Shown: one piece after another, positions 45,331 to 54,020 of the stretch
Layout of the letters: each line of letters opens with the position of its first letter
How positions within the stretch are numbered: position 1 is the first letter of the stretch
Assembly: GCA_021776515.1 (NCBI GenBank)
Contig: JAJFFS010000001.1
Location: 1 to 61,223 of the forward strand
Direction of reading: 5' to 3'
DNA from: Robiginitomaculum sp.
Lineage (GTDB): Bacteria > Pseudomonadota > Alphaproteobacteria > Caulobacterales > Maricaulaceae
Length of the DNA: 61,223 nucleotides
Notes under the pieces: model-generated
The model's input: the letters and a program-made list of their open reading frames with translations, nothing else
The model's database searches: none
Told to the model about the DNA's origin: nothing
Position numbers and translations under genes: made by a program

Positions 45331-46053
45331 TCAAAACGGGAAAAAGATGTCGAAGAGTTCCTGACCATAGCGTGGATTTTGCACATCAGAGATGGTCCCA
45401 CGTCCACCGTAAGAAATCCGGGCTTCGGCAATCTGTGTATGTTCAATCACATTGTCAGAGGCAATGTCTTCTGGCCTCACAACGCCGGAAACCAGAAGTT
45501 CGCGCACTTCATGATTGATGCGCACTTCCTGACGCCCGGCAACAACCAGATTGCCATTGGGTAAAACCTGGGTAACCACGGCCGCAACGGTCAAATCCAC
45601 TGATTCAGAACGATCTACCGTTCCCTCCCCTTTATTGCTGCTGGACGAGCCAAAACTGGCCAGAGACGCCGGGTTAATACTCCCCAGCTTATTCTCAAGA
45701 CCAAACATATTGGTCAGGTCTGAATCTTCGCCTGATGTGCGCGTGCGTTCTGTTGAGTTTTGAATTCTGGCCTTGTCCTCGATCTGGATGGAGACGGTCA
45801 GAATGTCGCCAATTTGTTGCGCCCGCTGATCGTTAAAAAACGTCCTTGCGCCCGTGCGCCATAGTGAATTATTTGTGTCATCCTCACGCGCCAGCGCCGG
45901 CATAGGCATAGTGACGGCTTTGCGCCCATACACATTGGCAGGGTTTTCAATCGGAGTCATTTCAGGTGCTTTGCCAATGCGTTTGACGCGGTCAAACGTG
46001 CCGCAACCCGACAAGAGTACTGCACCAACAAGTATGTATGATATTTTTTTCAT
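45331..46053 (-). CDS. flgH: Flagellar L-ring lipoprotein FlgH
   Basis: L-ring subunit, 240 residues, a lipoprotein with lipobox LLSGC (C17) after a short signal sequence. Family segments: SLWRTGARTFFNDQRAQQIGDILTVSI, DLTVAAVVTQVLPNGNLVVAGRQEVRINHE and RPEDIASDNVIEHTQIAEARISYGGRG near the C-terminus. Last gene of the flgF-flgG-flgA-flgH unit, 9 bp after flgA. Confidence 0.95.
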   Translation of the reverse strand: MKKISYILVGAVLLSGCGTFDRVKRIGKAPEMTPIENPANVYGRKAVTMPMPALAREDDTNNSLWRTGARTFFNDQRAQQIGDILTVSIQIEDKARIQNSTERTRTSGEDSDLTNMFGLENKLGSINPASLASFGSSSSNKGEGTVDRSESVDLTVAAVVTQVLPNGNLVVAGRQEVRINHEVRELLVSGVVRPEDIASDNVIEHTQIAEARISYGGRGTISDVQNPRYGQELFDIFFPF

Positions 46054-46062
46054 TACGTTCTC

Positions 46063-47052
46063 CTAACCGCCAATGGCTGTGCCAATATTGGCAGTGGCTT
46101 TACCCGGTGCGGTAACCACCACATCAATGGTACGACTTGATTGCAAATTAACGACCCGCAGCGGCTCGCCCAGTGCGGCCTCACCCAGCGAGCGGCCTTG
46201 TGATGTAAGGCGAATACCCGGCACCTGGTAAGTAATGGTAATGATTTCACCCTTCTTCACCGCAGCAAGGCGTTTAAGATCCGAAAATTTCAAAGGTTTT
46301 CCAGCGCGCAAGGCCCGGCGCGCTACTTTCCCGGTAAAACTATCCGGGTCCATCAATACGCCCGCACGCAAATTTGTCTCACGCACATCTATCCACTTCA
46401 CATCTTCGGGTGCAATGGCTTCATCCGCCCGGTAAGAACGAGACAAGGCAGGGACTTGCACCAAAGCCCAGGCACGGCCACGTATTTCTATCGCCACGGC
46501 GCTTTCATAAGGCGCAATACGGGCTGTAAAGACACCGCCCTGCGCCATCATATCAAGCGATATAATTTCCGGTACACCTTTGGCATCCATAGGGATAAAA
46601 AGGGTCTGCGCCCGATTGGAAAGCGTAATTTCATAATGTACGCCATCCGCACGACTGCCCAGCTCCTCCCCAATAAGTGTGCGTAAATGCTCTGTACCAA
46701 TACGTTGGCCAGCGCGGCGCACTGTCACTCGTTTCAGTCCAGAAAGGTTCTGCCAAATACGTCCCTGCGCAGCAGCCTTGGCAGACAGCCATGAGGGATC
46801 CAGCGATACCCTGCGGCCTGGGTCTGGAGCGCGCGTTAAAACCGTTTGCGAAAGCGCACCGGCATTTGAAAACACGTCCACAAAGCGCAAGAATGCGCCC
46901 TGGGTTTCAATTTGCGAACGTAGTAACAGGGGCTCCGTTGGATCGGCTTCATCTCCCAACACCATAGTAGCACCAGCAACAAACAAAAGCAGAGCTAGCG
47001 CCAATACTGTGGTTATGCGGCGTAATCGTATATGTTCAAAAAAAATGTTCAT
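46063..47052 (-). CDS. flgA: Flagella basal body P-ring formation chaperone FlgA
   Basis: A 329-residue FlgA. After an N-terminal membrane/signal segment (RRITTVLALALLLFVAGATM) comes a long periplasmic part that ends in the SAF-type domain (about 195-320; ALSRSYRADEAIAPEDVKWIDV...GKVARRALRAGKPL and QVPGIRLTSQGRSLGEA). The longer N-terminal region compared with E. coli FlgA (219 residues) is usual for alphaproteobacteria. The ATG at 47050-47052 avoids overlap with flgG. Confidence 0.9.
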   Translation of the reverse strand: MNIFFEHIRLRRITTVLALALLLFVAGATMVLGDEADPTEPLLLRSQIETQGAFLRFVDVFSNAGALSQTVLTRAPDPGRRVSLDPSWLSAKAAAQGRIWQNLSGLKRVTVRRAGQRIGTEHLRTLIGEELGSRADGVHYEITLSNRAQTLFIPMDAKGVPEIISLDMMAQGGVFTARIAPYESAVAIEIRGRAWALVQVPALSRSYRADEAIAPEDVKWIDVRETNLRAGVLMDPDSFTGKVARRALRAGKPLKFSDLKRLAAVKKGEIITITYQVPGIRLTSQGRSLGEAALGEPLRVVNLQSSRTIDVVVTAPGKATANIGTAIGG

Positions 47053-47071
47053 TAGACAGCCAATCCCGTTA

Positions 47072-47860
47072 TTAACGACGCAAGTTAGCGCTGGTTGAAA
47101 GCATTTCATCTGATGCGGTAATGACCTTTGAGTTCATTTCATAGGCACGTTGAGCCGCGATCAGTGCGGTGATTTCCTGCACGGCATTGACGTTTGAGGT
47201 TTCTATAAATCCTTGAACTACAGACCCAAAACCGGGGGATCCCGGTGTGCCGGAAGTCGCTGCGCCTGAAGCCGCAGATTCAAGAAAGAGGTTGTCCCCT
47301 TGCGGATCCAGACCACCCTCATTGAAGAAGGTCACAATATCCAGCTGACCAACCACAGTCGGTGCCGGGGCACCAGGGGTCAGAGCCTGGACCTGACCTT
47401 GCTGATTGATGATCACATCAGTGGCATCTTGTGGCAACGTAATACCCGGCGAAACCGTATAACCATCTTCGGTTACCAACTGCCCATCACCATTAACGGC
47501 AAAATTCCCGGCCCGGGTATAACCATTTTCTCCAGAGGGAAGCTCTATCTGAAAGTAACCTTTGCCACTAATAGCAACGTCAAATTTGTTCCCGGTCTGG
47601 GCGAGGTTCCCCTGTTCTGTAATACGGTAAACTGAACCGGCCTTGACCCCCAGACCAACTTGTACACCAGTAGGCACGATTGTGCCCGCATCGGACGAGC
47701 TGGCTCCCTGTCGCTCTACGGTTTGATAAAGAAGGTCCTGAAATTCTGCCCGCTGTCGCTTAAAGGCAGTGGTATTCATATTGGCGATATTATTCGAGAT
47801 AACTTCAACGTTGAGCTGTTGAGCCAACATGCCGGTTGCTGCAGTATTCAAGGCACGCAT
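47072..47860 (-). CDS. flgG: Flagellar distal rod protein FlgG
   Basis: Distal rod protein, 262 residues. N-terminal rod signature ALNTAATGMLAQQLNVEVISNNIANMNTTAFK, then the FlgG-specific FQDLLYQTVERQGA and the C-terminal SNVNAVQEITALIAAQRAYEMNSKVITASDEML. Between flgF and flgA in one transcript; 37 bp after flgF. Confidence 0.97.
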   Translation of the reverse strand: MRALNTAATGMLAQQLNVEVISNNIANMNTTAFKRQRAEFQDLLYQTVERQGASSSDAGTIVPTGVQVGLGVKAGSVYRITEQGNLAQTGNKFDVAISGKGYFQIELPSGENGYTRAGNFAVNGDGQLVTEDGYTVSPGITLPQDATDVIINQQGQVQALTPGAPAPTVVGQLDIVTFFNEGGLDPQGDNLFLESAASGAATSGTPGSPGFGSVVQGFIETSNVNAVQEITALIAAQRAYEMNSKVITASDEMLSTSANLRR

Positions 47861-47897
47861 TTTACTCTCCTGTTCCTGTTTTCATTATTAGCGCTGA

Positions 47898-48635
47898 TCA
47901 GCGCACACTACCGAGGCGTTCAATAGTACGCCGTGAGAGGGTTTCTTCCTGATTGAGCATGTTACTGATGGATTGATACGCCCGCGTTGTTTCGATCATC
48001 CGGCTCATTTCCGCGATCGGGACAACATTTGAACGTTCCAAATGCGCTTGCATGATAACGGGATTGTCCATTATCAAAACTTCGGCGTCAGCAGAGGCGG
48101 CAAATCGCCCCTCCCCGCTTTTTTCCAACACGCCTAGAGATGTGAAATTAGCAATTTGAAGTCTGGCAACTTCCAGGCCCGCCACCCGAATCGAGCCTTC
48201 CTTGCTGATAACCGGAGATTCGCCGCCAGCATCCAAAACAATAGGCGCACCATCAACATTCAACACGGCCATACCGTCAGCAGTGCTAAGCGTCCCCGTA
48301 TCGTCAACAGAAAACCGCCCATCGCGCGTATAAAGCTCACCATCAGGCGTCTCGACAACAAAAAAACCGGACCCGGTTATGGCCAGGTCAAGCGGGCGAC
48401 CCGTATTTTCCATTTGTCCGTCAGCAAAATTACGGGCAACACCCCAATCTTGCACAAAACTTATGTTTGAAGGACCATCTGTATGTGTGGCCGCCAGATC
48501 ATCAACACGCCGCATTAATAGTTTTTCAACCTTGAAACCGGCCGTCGACATATTGGCAATATTATTAGCGGTCACGTCCATTTGGCGACGCAAGACCATT
48601 TGTCGTGTCAGCCCCACCATAAGAGCATTTTCCAT
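47898..48635 (-). CDS. flgF: Flagellar proximal rod protein FlgF
   Basis: Rod protein, 245 residues. The N-terminus MENALMVGLTRQMVLRRQMDVTANNIANMSTAGFKVEKL holds the rod signature split over the first 40 residues; the C-terminus has NVVPIAEMSRMIETTRAYQ. First gene of the flgF-flgG-flgA-flgH unit, preceded by a candidate sigma-54 promoter 57 bp upstream. Confidence 0.96.
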   Translation of the reverse strand: MENALMVGLTRQMVLRRQMDVTANNIANMSTAGFKVEKLLMRRVDDLAATHTDGPSNISFVQDWGVARNFADGQMENTGRPLDLAITGSGFFVVETPDGELYTRDGRFSVDDTGTLSTADGMAVLNVDGAPIVLDAGGESPVISKEGSIRVAGLEVARLQIANFTSLGVLEKSGEGRFAASADAEVLIMDNPVIMQAHLERSNVVPIAEMSRMIETTRAYQSISNMLNQEETLSRRTIERLGSVR

Positions 48636-48691
48636 AATATCACCTGCTTCTGCTGTTCCAGCCGCATTCAGCGACCCTGTACGAAGTAGAA

Positions 48692-48707
48692 TGCACGTGT
48701 CATGCCA
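48692..48707 (-). promoter_or_regulatory. Candidate sigma-54 promoter of the flgF operon
   Basis: On the minus strand TGGCATGACACGTGCA has GG and GC separated by 10 bp, with a TGGCA -24 element and GTGCA as -12. It lies 57 bp before flgF. The same architecture is found in front of flgI in this window. Confidence 0.65.
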
Positions 48708-48920
48708 GTTGTTATCTTGTTTATTTTCAGCATGTTAGTTTAATTTTTGTGCGGGCTTTCAGTCGAAGATGGTACACTTCTGCCCACAACCCGGCAGGAA
48801 ATGCCTTTGTCCTTCACCGTCACAAAGGTTAACAACCAGCAGTCAAAATCGCGTTCTGGCAACCTCTCCTTAACCATAACCCCCCCTAATAACAGAGAGT
48901 TATTTTTCACGGAGCGTTTC

Positions 48921-49472
48921 ATGGCTAAAGAAGGCGAAGAACCAGAAGGCGAAGAACCAGAAGACGAAGATGAAGAAGGCGGTAAAAAAGGTGGTTTGAA
49001 GAAAAAGCTGCTTTTCATCGGCCTACCTATCGTACTGGTTTTGCTTTTAGGAAGCGCGGGAGCATTCATGCTGTTGGGCGGCGACAAAACAGATGAAGCT
49101 GAGCATGCGTCTACTGAAGACGGTGATGCACATGGGGCAGCCAAAGGTGCAGACCATGACATTCCGATTCCGATTTATTATGAGTTACCGGCTATTTTAG
49201 CCAACATCACCGATGAAGATGGTGAAGTTGCTGTTTTAAAGCTGGTTGTCCTCCTGGAGGTTGCTGACGAAGAAACCCTTCACAATATCGAGCCGTTATT
49301 ACCGCGCATCGTGGATCGTTATCAGGGTTTCCTGAGAGAATTACGCATGGAAGATGTGAAAGGGTCTGCAGGGTATTATCGGCTGAAGCTTGAACTTCTA
49401 CGCCGTGTTAATCAGGCCGTTGCCCCTGTTCACGTTAATGATTTGACCATTGATACACTGTTGGTGAACTAA
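48921..49472 (+). CDS. fliL: Flagellar basal body-associated protein FliL
   Basis: A 183-residue FliL that supports stator function. A very acidic N-terminus (EGEEPEGEEPEDEDEEGG) is followed by KKGGLKKK, one membrane helix (about 30-52) and a periplasmic domain with a conserved ELPAILANITDEDGEVAVLKLVV stretch broken around residue 95. The ATG at 48921 has a GGAG binding site and gives the usual length; longer in-frame starts cross the intergenic region. First gene of the fliL-fliM-DUF6468-motE-like unit. Confidence 0.9.
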   Translation: MAKEGEEPEGEEPEDEDEEGGKKGGLKKKLLFIGLPIVLVLLLGSAGAFMLLGGDKTDEAEHASTEDGDAHGAAKGADHDIPIPIYYELPAILANITDEDGEVAVLKLVVLLEVADEETLHNIEPLLPRIVDRYQGFLRELRMEDVKGSAGYYRLKLELLRRVNQAVAPVHVNDLTIDTLLVN

Positions 49473-49474
49473 GA

Positions 49475-50650
49475 ATGGCGGATGAAGACCAGGATGCCAT
49501 GGCCGCCGAGTGGGCGGCAATGGCAGAAGAAGACAGTGCACCAGCCGATGCCGGTGGTGATGCTGGTGACGACGAAGATCAGGATGCCATGGCCGCTGAA
49601 TGGGCGGCAATGGCAGATGGCGATGAAGATACCACAGTTGCCGAAGCTGAAAACGGACCAGGTGCAGAACGAATTCTCAATCAGGATGAGATTGATAACC
49701 TTCTTGGTTTTGAAGGAGGTGACGATGATGATGAAAACAATTCAGGCATCCGCTCCATCATTAATACCGCCCTTGTCTCCTATGAGCGCCTGCCCATGCT
49801 GGAGGTTGTATTTGACCGCCTTGTACGGTTGATGACCACCTCATTGCGTAATTTCACCTCTGATAATGTTGAAGTCAGTCTGGATAACATTTCATCCATA
49901 CGCTTTGGTGATTATCTAAACTCAATACCCCTGCCTGCCATTCTGGCTGTGTTTCGTGCAGAACAGCTCGATAATTATGGCTTGCTAACTGTTGATTCAA
50001 ACCTGATTTATTCCATTGTCGATGTATTATTGGGTGGCCGCCGTGGTACCGCTGCCATGCGTATTGAAGGCCGCCCCTATACCACCATAGAACGTCAATT
50101 GGTGCAGCGTATGATTGAAGTGGTTTTACGCGATGCGCACTTGGCATTCAAACCACTGAACGAGGTTGACTTTACCCTTGACCGTATTGAAACCAACCCT
50201 CGTTTTGCCGCTATCGCTCGCCCAGCCAATGCCGCTATTCTTGTACGCCTTCGCATTGATATGGAAGATCGTGGCGGACGCATAGAACTGATGTTGCCTT
50301 ATGCCACGCTGGAACCAATCCGAAAAATGCTGTTGCAACAGTTCATGGGTGAAAAGTTTGGGCGTGATAACATTTGGGAAAGCCATTTGGCATCTGAATT
50401 ATGGTCAACCGCCATGGAGGTTAGCGCTGTCATTGATGAGCAAGAGGTTTCTTTGCGCAAAATGATGGATTTAAAAGTTGGTGACACGGTGATGATGAAT
50501 AGCACCCCGGACAGCGACATTACGCTGCGCAGTGGCGACATCACACTGGCCAATGGCCGCATGGGAAAATTGGGTCGTAAAGTCGCTATTAGAATTCAGG
50601 ATGGACTGCCAAAAACTGTGCGTCGCCAATTAGAGGAACGAATGCAATGA
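49475..50650 (+). CDS. fliM: Flagellar motor switch protein FliM
   Basis: C-ring switch protein, 391 residues. The CheY-binding motif is ILNQDEIDNLLGF (about residues 67-79). It is preceded by an unusual 66-residue acidic extension with a perfectly repeated 15-residue segment DEDQDAMAAEWAAMA (residues 3-17 and 33-47). The middle domain (LPMLEVVFDRLVRLMTTSLRNFT) and the C-terminal SpoA domain (GDTVMMN...ITLANGRMGKLGRKVAIRI) are complete. It follows fliL after 2 bp and overlaps the DUF6468 gene by 4 bp. Confidence 0.95.
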   Translation: MADEDQDAMAAEWAAMAEEDSAPADAGGDAGDDEDQDAMAAEWAAMADGDEDTTVAEAENGPGAERILNQDEIDNLLGFEGGDDDDENNSGIRSIINTALVSYERLPMLEVVFDRLVRLMTTSLRNFTSDNVEVSLDNISSIRFGDYLNSIPLPAILAVFRAEQLDNYGLLTVDSNLIYSIVDVLLGGRRGTAAMRIEGRPYTTIERQLVQRMIEVVLRDAHLAFKPLNEVDFTLDRIETNPRFAAIARPANAAILVRLRIDMEDRGGRIELMLPYATLEPIRKMLLQQFMGEKFGRDNIWESHLASELWSTAMEVSAVIDEQEVSLRKMMDLKVGDTVMMNSTPDSDITLRSGDITLANGRMGKLGRKVAIRIQDGLPKTVRRQLEERMQ

Positions 50651-51009
50651 CCCTTGCGCTCGGGTTTGAAGCCCTTCTCGCCTTACTCCTGTTACTTACA
50701 GTGTTTTATTGCTGGCGCCTTGATCGACGCCTGAACGCACTTCGTAATGGCCAGGATGGAATGCGCGATGCTGTGCAAGATCTCATCAATGCCACAGCCA
50801 AGGCAGAAACATGTATACTGGCATTGCGCGAAACAACCGGGCAAAGCAGTACCGAACTGGACGAGCGCATTACCAGCGGCAGAAAGCTTGCCGCGCATTT
50901 ACAACAACTGACACGCCAATCTCGTAACGCTACACCAACGACATCAGATAACGCCAGCATCGTGCCCCCCCGCACAAGTCTGATGGATCGTTTAAGAGAG
51001 GTGGGCTAG
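50647..51009 (+). CDS. DUF6468 domain membrane protein of the flagellar operon
   Basis: A 120-residue protein with an N-terminal membrane helix (about 3-22) and a helical cytoplasmic part (LDRRLNALRNGQDGMRDAVQDLINATAKAE). The family sits between fliM and the MgtE/MotE-like gene in many alphaproteobacteria, and a flagellar motor role is assumed but untested. Overlaps fliM by 4 bp and precedes the next gene by 4 bp. Confidence 0.85.
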   Translation: MTLALGFEALLALLLLLTVFYCWRLDRRLNALRNGQDGMRDAVQDLINATAKAETCILALRETTGQSSTELDERITSGRKLAAHLQQLTRQSRNATPTTSDNASIVPPRTSLMDRLREVG

Positions 51010-51013
51010 GGTT

Positions 51014-51760
51014 ATGACTAATTCCATGCGCATTTTAGCGCTCGTAGCGATTGCATCACTTGGCCTTTTAGGCATGAAATCCCTTAGCCTGACATCTGAC
51101 ATCCTCAGCCTTTTTGATCCGGCAACCGCTGCATGGGCCTCATCCTCCAGCGCCAAAAAAGAAAAAAAGGGAAAAAATAACGATAAAAAAGTAGACACTC
51201 ACAATGCAGCACCGGGACCAAAATTAACTTATGGTGAATATGGATCCTCAGAGCATGAAAACGGTTCTGGCGACCTCGTATGTGAGGGCCCAAGCCAGGC
51301 CGAGCAGGCAGGACTAAGCGAACAGGAATTAAATGTGTACCTTACATTGGGAGAACGCAATCGCCTTTTAAATGATCGGGAAAGTGAAATTGCGACCCGT
51401 GAAGGTTTACTCGCTGTAAGCCAGCAGCAAATCGATGACCGCATTGCCAAACTTGAATCCCTGAAAACTGATATTGGCACATTATTGGGGCAATTGGACG
51501 AGCAAGAAGAAGAGCAGATACAAACCCTCATCAAGCTTTATGACGCCATGAAGCACAAATCGGCAGCACAAATTTTTGTTGGGCTGGATACCAATGTGCT
51601 GCTCCAGGTAGCAAGCCGGATAAAGTCAGACAATCTTGCCAAGATCATGGCTGCCATGCCTCCCCAAAAGGCAGGAGAGTTGACCATGGCGCTGGCAGCG
51701 CGCAACAGGCTGCCAGAAACAGCAAAAGATCTACCCGGATTTTCCGGTGGCGAAAAGTAA
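51014..51760 (+). CDS. MotE-like periplasmic flagellar protein
   Basis: A 248-residue exported or membrane-anchored protein. After a hydrophobic start (ILALVAIASLGLLGMKSL) and a Lys-rich linker, it has a long coiled coil (about 110-170; LLNDRESEIATREGLLAVSQQQ) and an MgtE-N-like C-terminal domain (about 175-235; SAAQIFVGLDTNVLLQVASRI...MPPQKAGELTMAL). This is the layout of MotE, the chaperone of MotC in rhizobia. Whether it serves MotC or another motor protein here is unknown. Confidence 0.82.
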   Translation: MTNSMRILALVAIASLGLLGMKSLSLTSDILSLFDPATAAWASSSSAKKEKKGKNNDKKVDTHNAAPGPKLTYGEYGSSEHENGSGDLVCEGPSQAEQAGLSEQELNVYLTLGERNRLLNDRESEIATREGLLAVSQQQIDDRIAKLESLKTDIGTLLGQLDEQEEEQIQTLIKLYDAMKHKSAAQIFVGLDTNVLLQVASRIKSDNLAKIMAAMPPQKAGELTMALAARNRLPETAKDLPGFSGGEK

Positions 51761-51853
51761 ATCGTTTTACAGCCCATTAAGAGATAGGTGCTAGTGTGCG
51801 GTAAATAACACTGCTGAGGCAATGTTTTGCCTACTGACCTTTGGGAGATAATA

Positions 51854-52345
51854 ATGAATAAAAAGCCAGCCATGGGCGCTTTGATTACGCCGCCAGACAC
51901 ATTACGTAGAAAAATTGGTGGTAAGCTTGGTGCGGTTAATCAGGATGTTATTGCCAAGGCAGAAGCCGCACTCGCCAGTCTTTCAGAGAATTTTGATGAG
52001 TGGATGAGTGATGAAATTACAAAGTTGGAGGAGGCACGCAATATTGTTCGCCAGAACGGTATGGATGGCGATGCCGGTCAGAAATTGTTTGGTGTATCTC
52101 ATGACCTGAAAGGTCTTGGTGTCACCTATGGCTATCCCTTTGTCAGTTCAATAGCAGATTCGCTTTGCAAAATAACGCTGGAAAAAGATGTGCGCGCAAA
52201 AGCGCCTATAAGCCTTGTCAATGCTCATGTTGATAGTATTCGCGCCGTTGTGCGTGGTAATATCAAAACGACTGATAACCCGGTTGGCCAGAGCCTTGTA
52301 AAAGAATTGAACCAGCGTTCAGCCGAGTTTCTCGCCACAATTTAG
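51854..52345 (+). CDS. Histidine phosphotransfer (Hpt) domain protein
   Basis: A 163-residue protein whose centre has a four-helix Hpt pattern with the phospho-accepting H83 in VSHDLKGLGVTYGYP. Only this one domain is present, plus an N-terminal helix that may aid dimerisation. It lies 94 bp after the motE-like gene, and an Hpt near flagellar genes could link the switch or cell-cycle phosphorelay (ChpT/CckA-like) to motility; this is inference. RBS GGGAGA. Confidence 0.83.
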   Translation: MNKKPAMGALITPPDTLRRKIGGKLGAVNQDVIAKAEAALASLSENFDEWMSDEITKLEEARNIVRQNGMDGDAGQKLFGVSHDLKGLGVTYGYPFVSSIADSLCKITLEKDVRAKAPISLVNAHVDSIRAVVRGNIKTTDNPVGQSLVKELNQRSAEFLATI

Positions 52346-52426
52346 CTGCGCTTTTCCACTCAGGTTTTATGCGTACCGCAGAATTTGTTTGCAATTCTGC
52401 TTGATGTGTGAGAAATGGCCTCAACT

Positions 52427-52466
52427 TTTGCCGAGCGTAGATGACGTTTATACCGTCTACGGCAAA
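52427..52466 (+). other. Long imperfect hairpin in the leader of the helicase gene
   Basis: TTTGCCG and CGGCAAA enclose a second pairing GTAGA/TCTAC around a TTTATA loop. A smaller hairpin CAGAATT/AATTCTG lies at 52379-52399. The whole 277-bp spacer between the Hpt gene and rhlE holds no ORF of interest. The structure may act in the mRNA leader; no T-run follows, so it is no classic terminator. Confidence 0.4.
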
Positions 52467-52622
52467 GGTTGACTGAGCAATTGTCCGTATTGATCATTGC
52501 CATGATAAGCGTGCATTAGGCACATCATCCCCGGCGGCTGATCTACGCAAGCTCCCCATAATTATAATAGTGCTGCACGGCATTGAACATTGTGACGTGC
52601 GCCAAAACCTGAGAGTTTTTAC

Positions 52623-54011
52623 TTGAAACAGTTTAATGAACTCGGCCTTGCCGAGCCCATCCTTCGTGCTGTAACGGCAGAAGGGTACACCAGCCCTACA
52701 CCTATCCAGGCCGACGTTATCCCTGCCATGCTTGATGGACGCGATATAGTTGGTATTGCACAAACCGGCACCGGCAAGACGGCGGCTTTTGTCCTGCCGT
52801 TATTGCAGCAGCTCGTGACCAATCACACACGCCCTGCACAAAAGTCATGCGGCACCCTCATTCTGGCCCCAACACGCGAGTTGGCGGCCCAGATTGCAGA
52901 TAACATCCGCACCTATGCACAATTTATGCAGGTATCCACCACAGTTGTGGTTGGCGGGGTCAAACCCCGCGCCCAAATCCGGGCAATGGCGCGCGGTGTT
53001 GATATTCTTGTGGCCACACCGGGTCGGCTGGAGGACCATATGTCCACCGGGGCCATTCGCATTAATGACGCAACAACCATTATTCTGGATGAAGCGGACC
53101 AGATGATGGATCTGGGCTTTATGCCTGCCATCCGCCGAATTATGGCAAAATTGCCGCGCCAGCGACAAACCGTCTTGTTGTCGGCAACCATGCCCAAACA
53201 AATCCGCTCCCTGGCCAAGGACTTTCTGGATAACCCCGCCGAAATTTCCGTTGCCCCGCAATCCCGACCGATAGAACTTATCGACCAAAAGGTTTTCTTC
53301 GTTGGCAAACAAGCCAAGCGTCAATTGCTGGAAGAGCTTTTGTTAAGTGATGACATTCAGCGTGCCATTGTCTTTACGCGTACCAAACACGGTGCCAACA
53401 AGGTTGTTGTTAATCTTGAAAAACATGGGCTGGAAGCGGCGGCCATTCATGGCAATAAAAGCCAAAGGCAGCGCGAGCGAACCCTGTCAGCATTTCGCAC
53501 TGGTGAGTTAAATATACTGGTCGCCACAGATATTGCCGCACGCGGCATTGATATTGATGATATTAGCCATGTCATCAATTACGAATTACCCAACGTACCA
53601 GAGGCTTATGTCCACCGTATCGGGCGCACTGCCAGAGCCGGTAAGAGCGGTGTAGCAATCTCGCTCTGTGATGGCACAGAACGCGGCTTTCTTCGTGATA
53701 TTGAAAAATTGATCGGACGACCTTTGGGCAGAGAAGAGTCTGCTTATAGCGACACTTATGACGAAACCCAGGAGGGTTTGCCAGCCAATCCGCGCAATGG
53801 CGGTGGCCGGCGCGGACGTGGTCGCAATGGTGGCGGCGGCGGCGGTGGCGGCAAGAAAAAGCCGCATTGGTCCGGTAAAAAACCCGGAGCAAACCAGGGT
53901 AAATCCAAGTCTGCCCCCAAATCTGCCCCCAAATCTGCCAATGGGGGGTCTGGTCAAAAGGGTAATCAGGGGAAGAACACTAAACGCAGAGGTAAACCCA
54001 GAGCAGCTTAG
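52623..54011 (+). CDS. DEAD-box RNA helicase, RhlE-like
   Basis: ATP-dependent RNA helicase of 462 residues. Ordered motifs: Q-motif (TPIQADVIP), Walker A AQTGTGKT, PTRELAAQI, DEAD in ILDEADQMMD, SAT in LLSATMPK, ARGIDI and HRIGRTARAG. The C-terminal tail (about 385-462) is basic, rich in Gly, Arg, Lys and Ser, with a GGGGGGG run and repeated KSAPKSAPKSA, typical of RNA-binding tails. The start is TTG at 52623; it gives the usual RhlE N-terminus (F..LGL...I). Ribosome assembly and cold growth are the known roles of the family. Confidence 0.93.
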   Translation: MKQFNELGLAEPILRAVTAEGYTSPTPIQADVIPAMLDGRDIVGIAQTGTGKTAAFVLPLLQQLVTNHTRPAQKSCGTLILAPTRELAAQIADNIRTYAQFMQVSTTVVVGGVKPRAQIRAMARGVDILVATPGRLEDHMSTGAIRINDATTIILDEADQMMDLGFMPAIRRIMAKLPRQRQTVLLSATMPKQIRSLAKDFLDNPAEISVAPQSRPIELIDQKVFFVGKQAKRQLLEELLLSDDIQRAIVFTRTKHGANKVVVNLEKHGLEAAAIHGNKSQRQRERTLSAFRTGELNILVATDIAARGIDIDDISHVINYELPNVPEAYVHRIGRTARAGKSGVAISLCDGTERGFLRDIEKLIGRPLGREESAYSDTYDETQEGLPANPRNGGGRRGRGRNGGGGGGGGKKKPHWSGKKPGANQGKSKSAPKSAPKSANGGSGQKGNQGKNTKRRGKPRAA

Positions 54012-54020
54012 AGGAGAGCT

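Noticed and set aside
48780-48920. A sigma-54 or CtrA element before fliL
   Set aside because: Only a GG-N10-GC with poor flanks (GGTTAACAACCAGC) and incomplete TTAA pairs were found.
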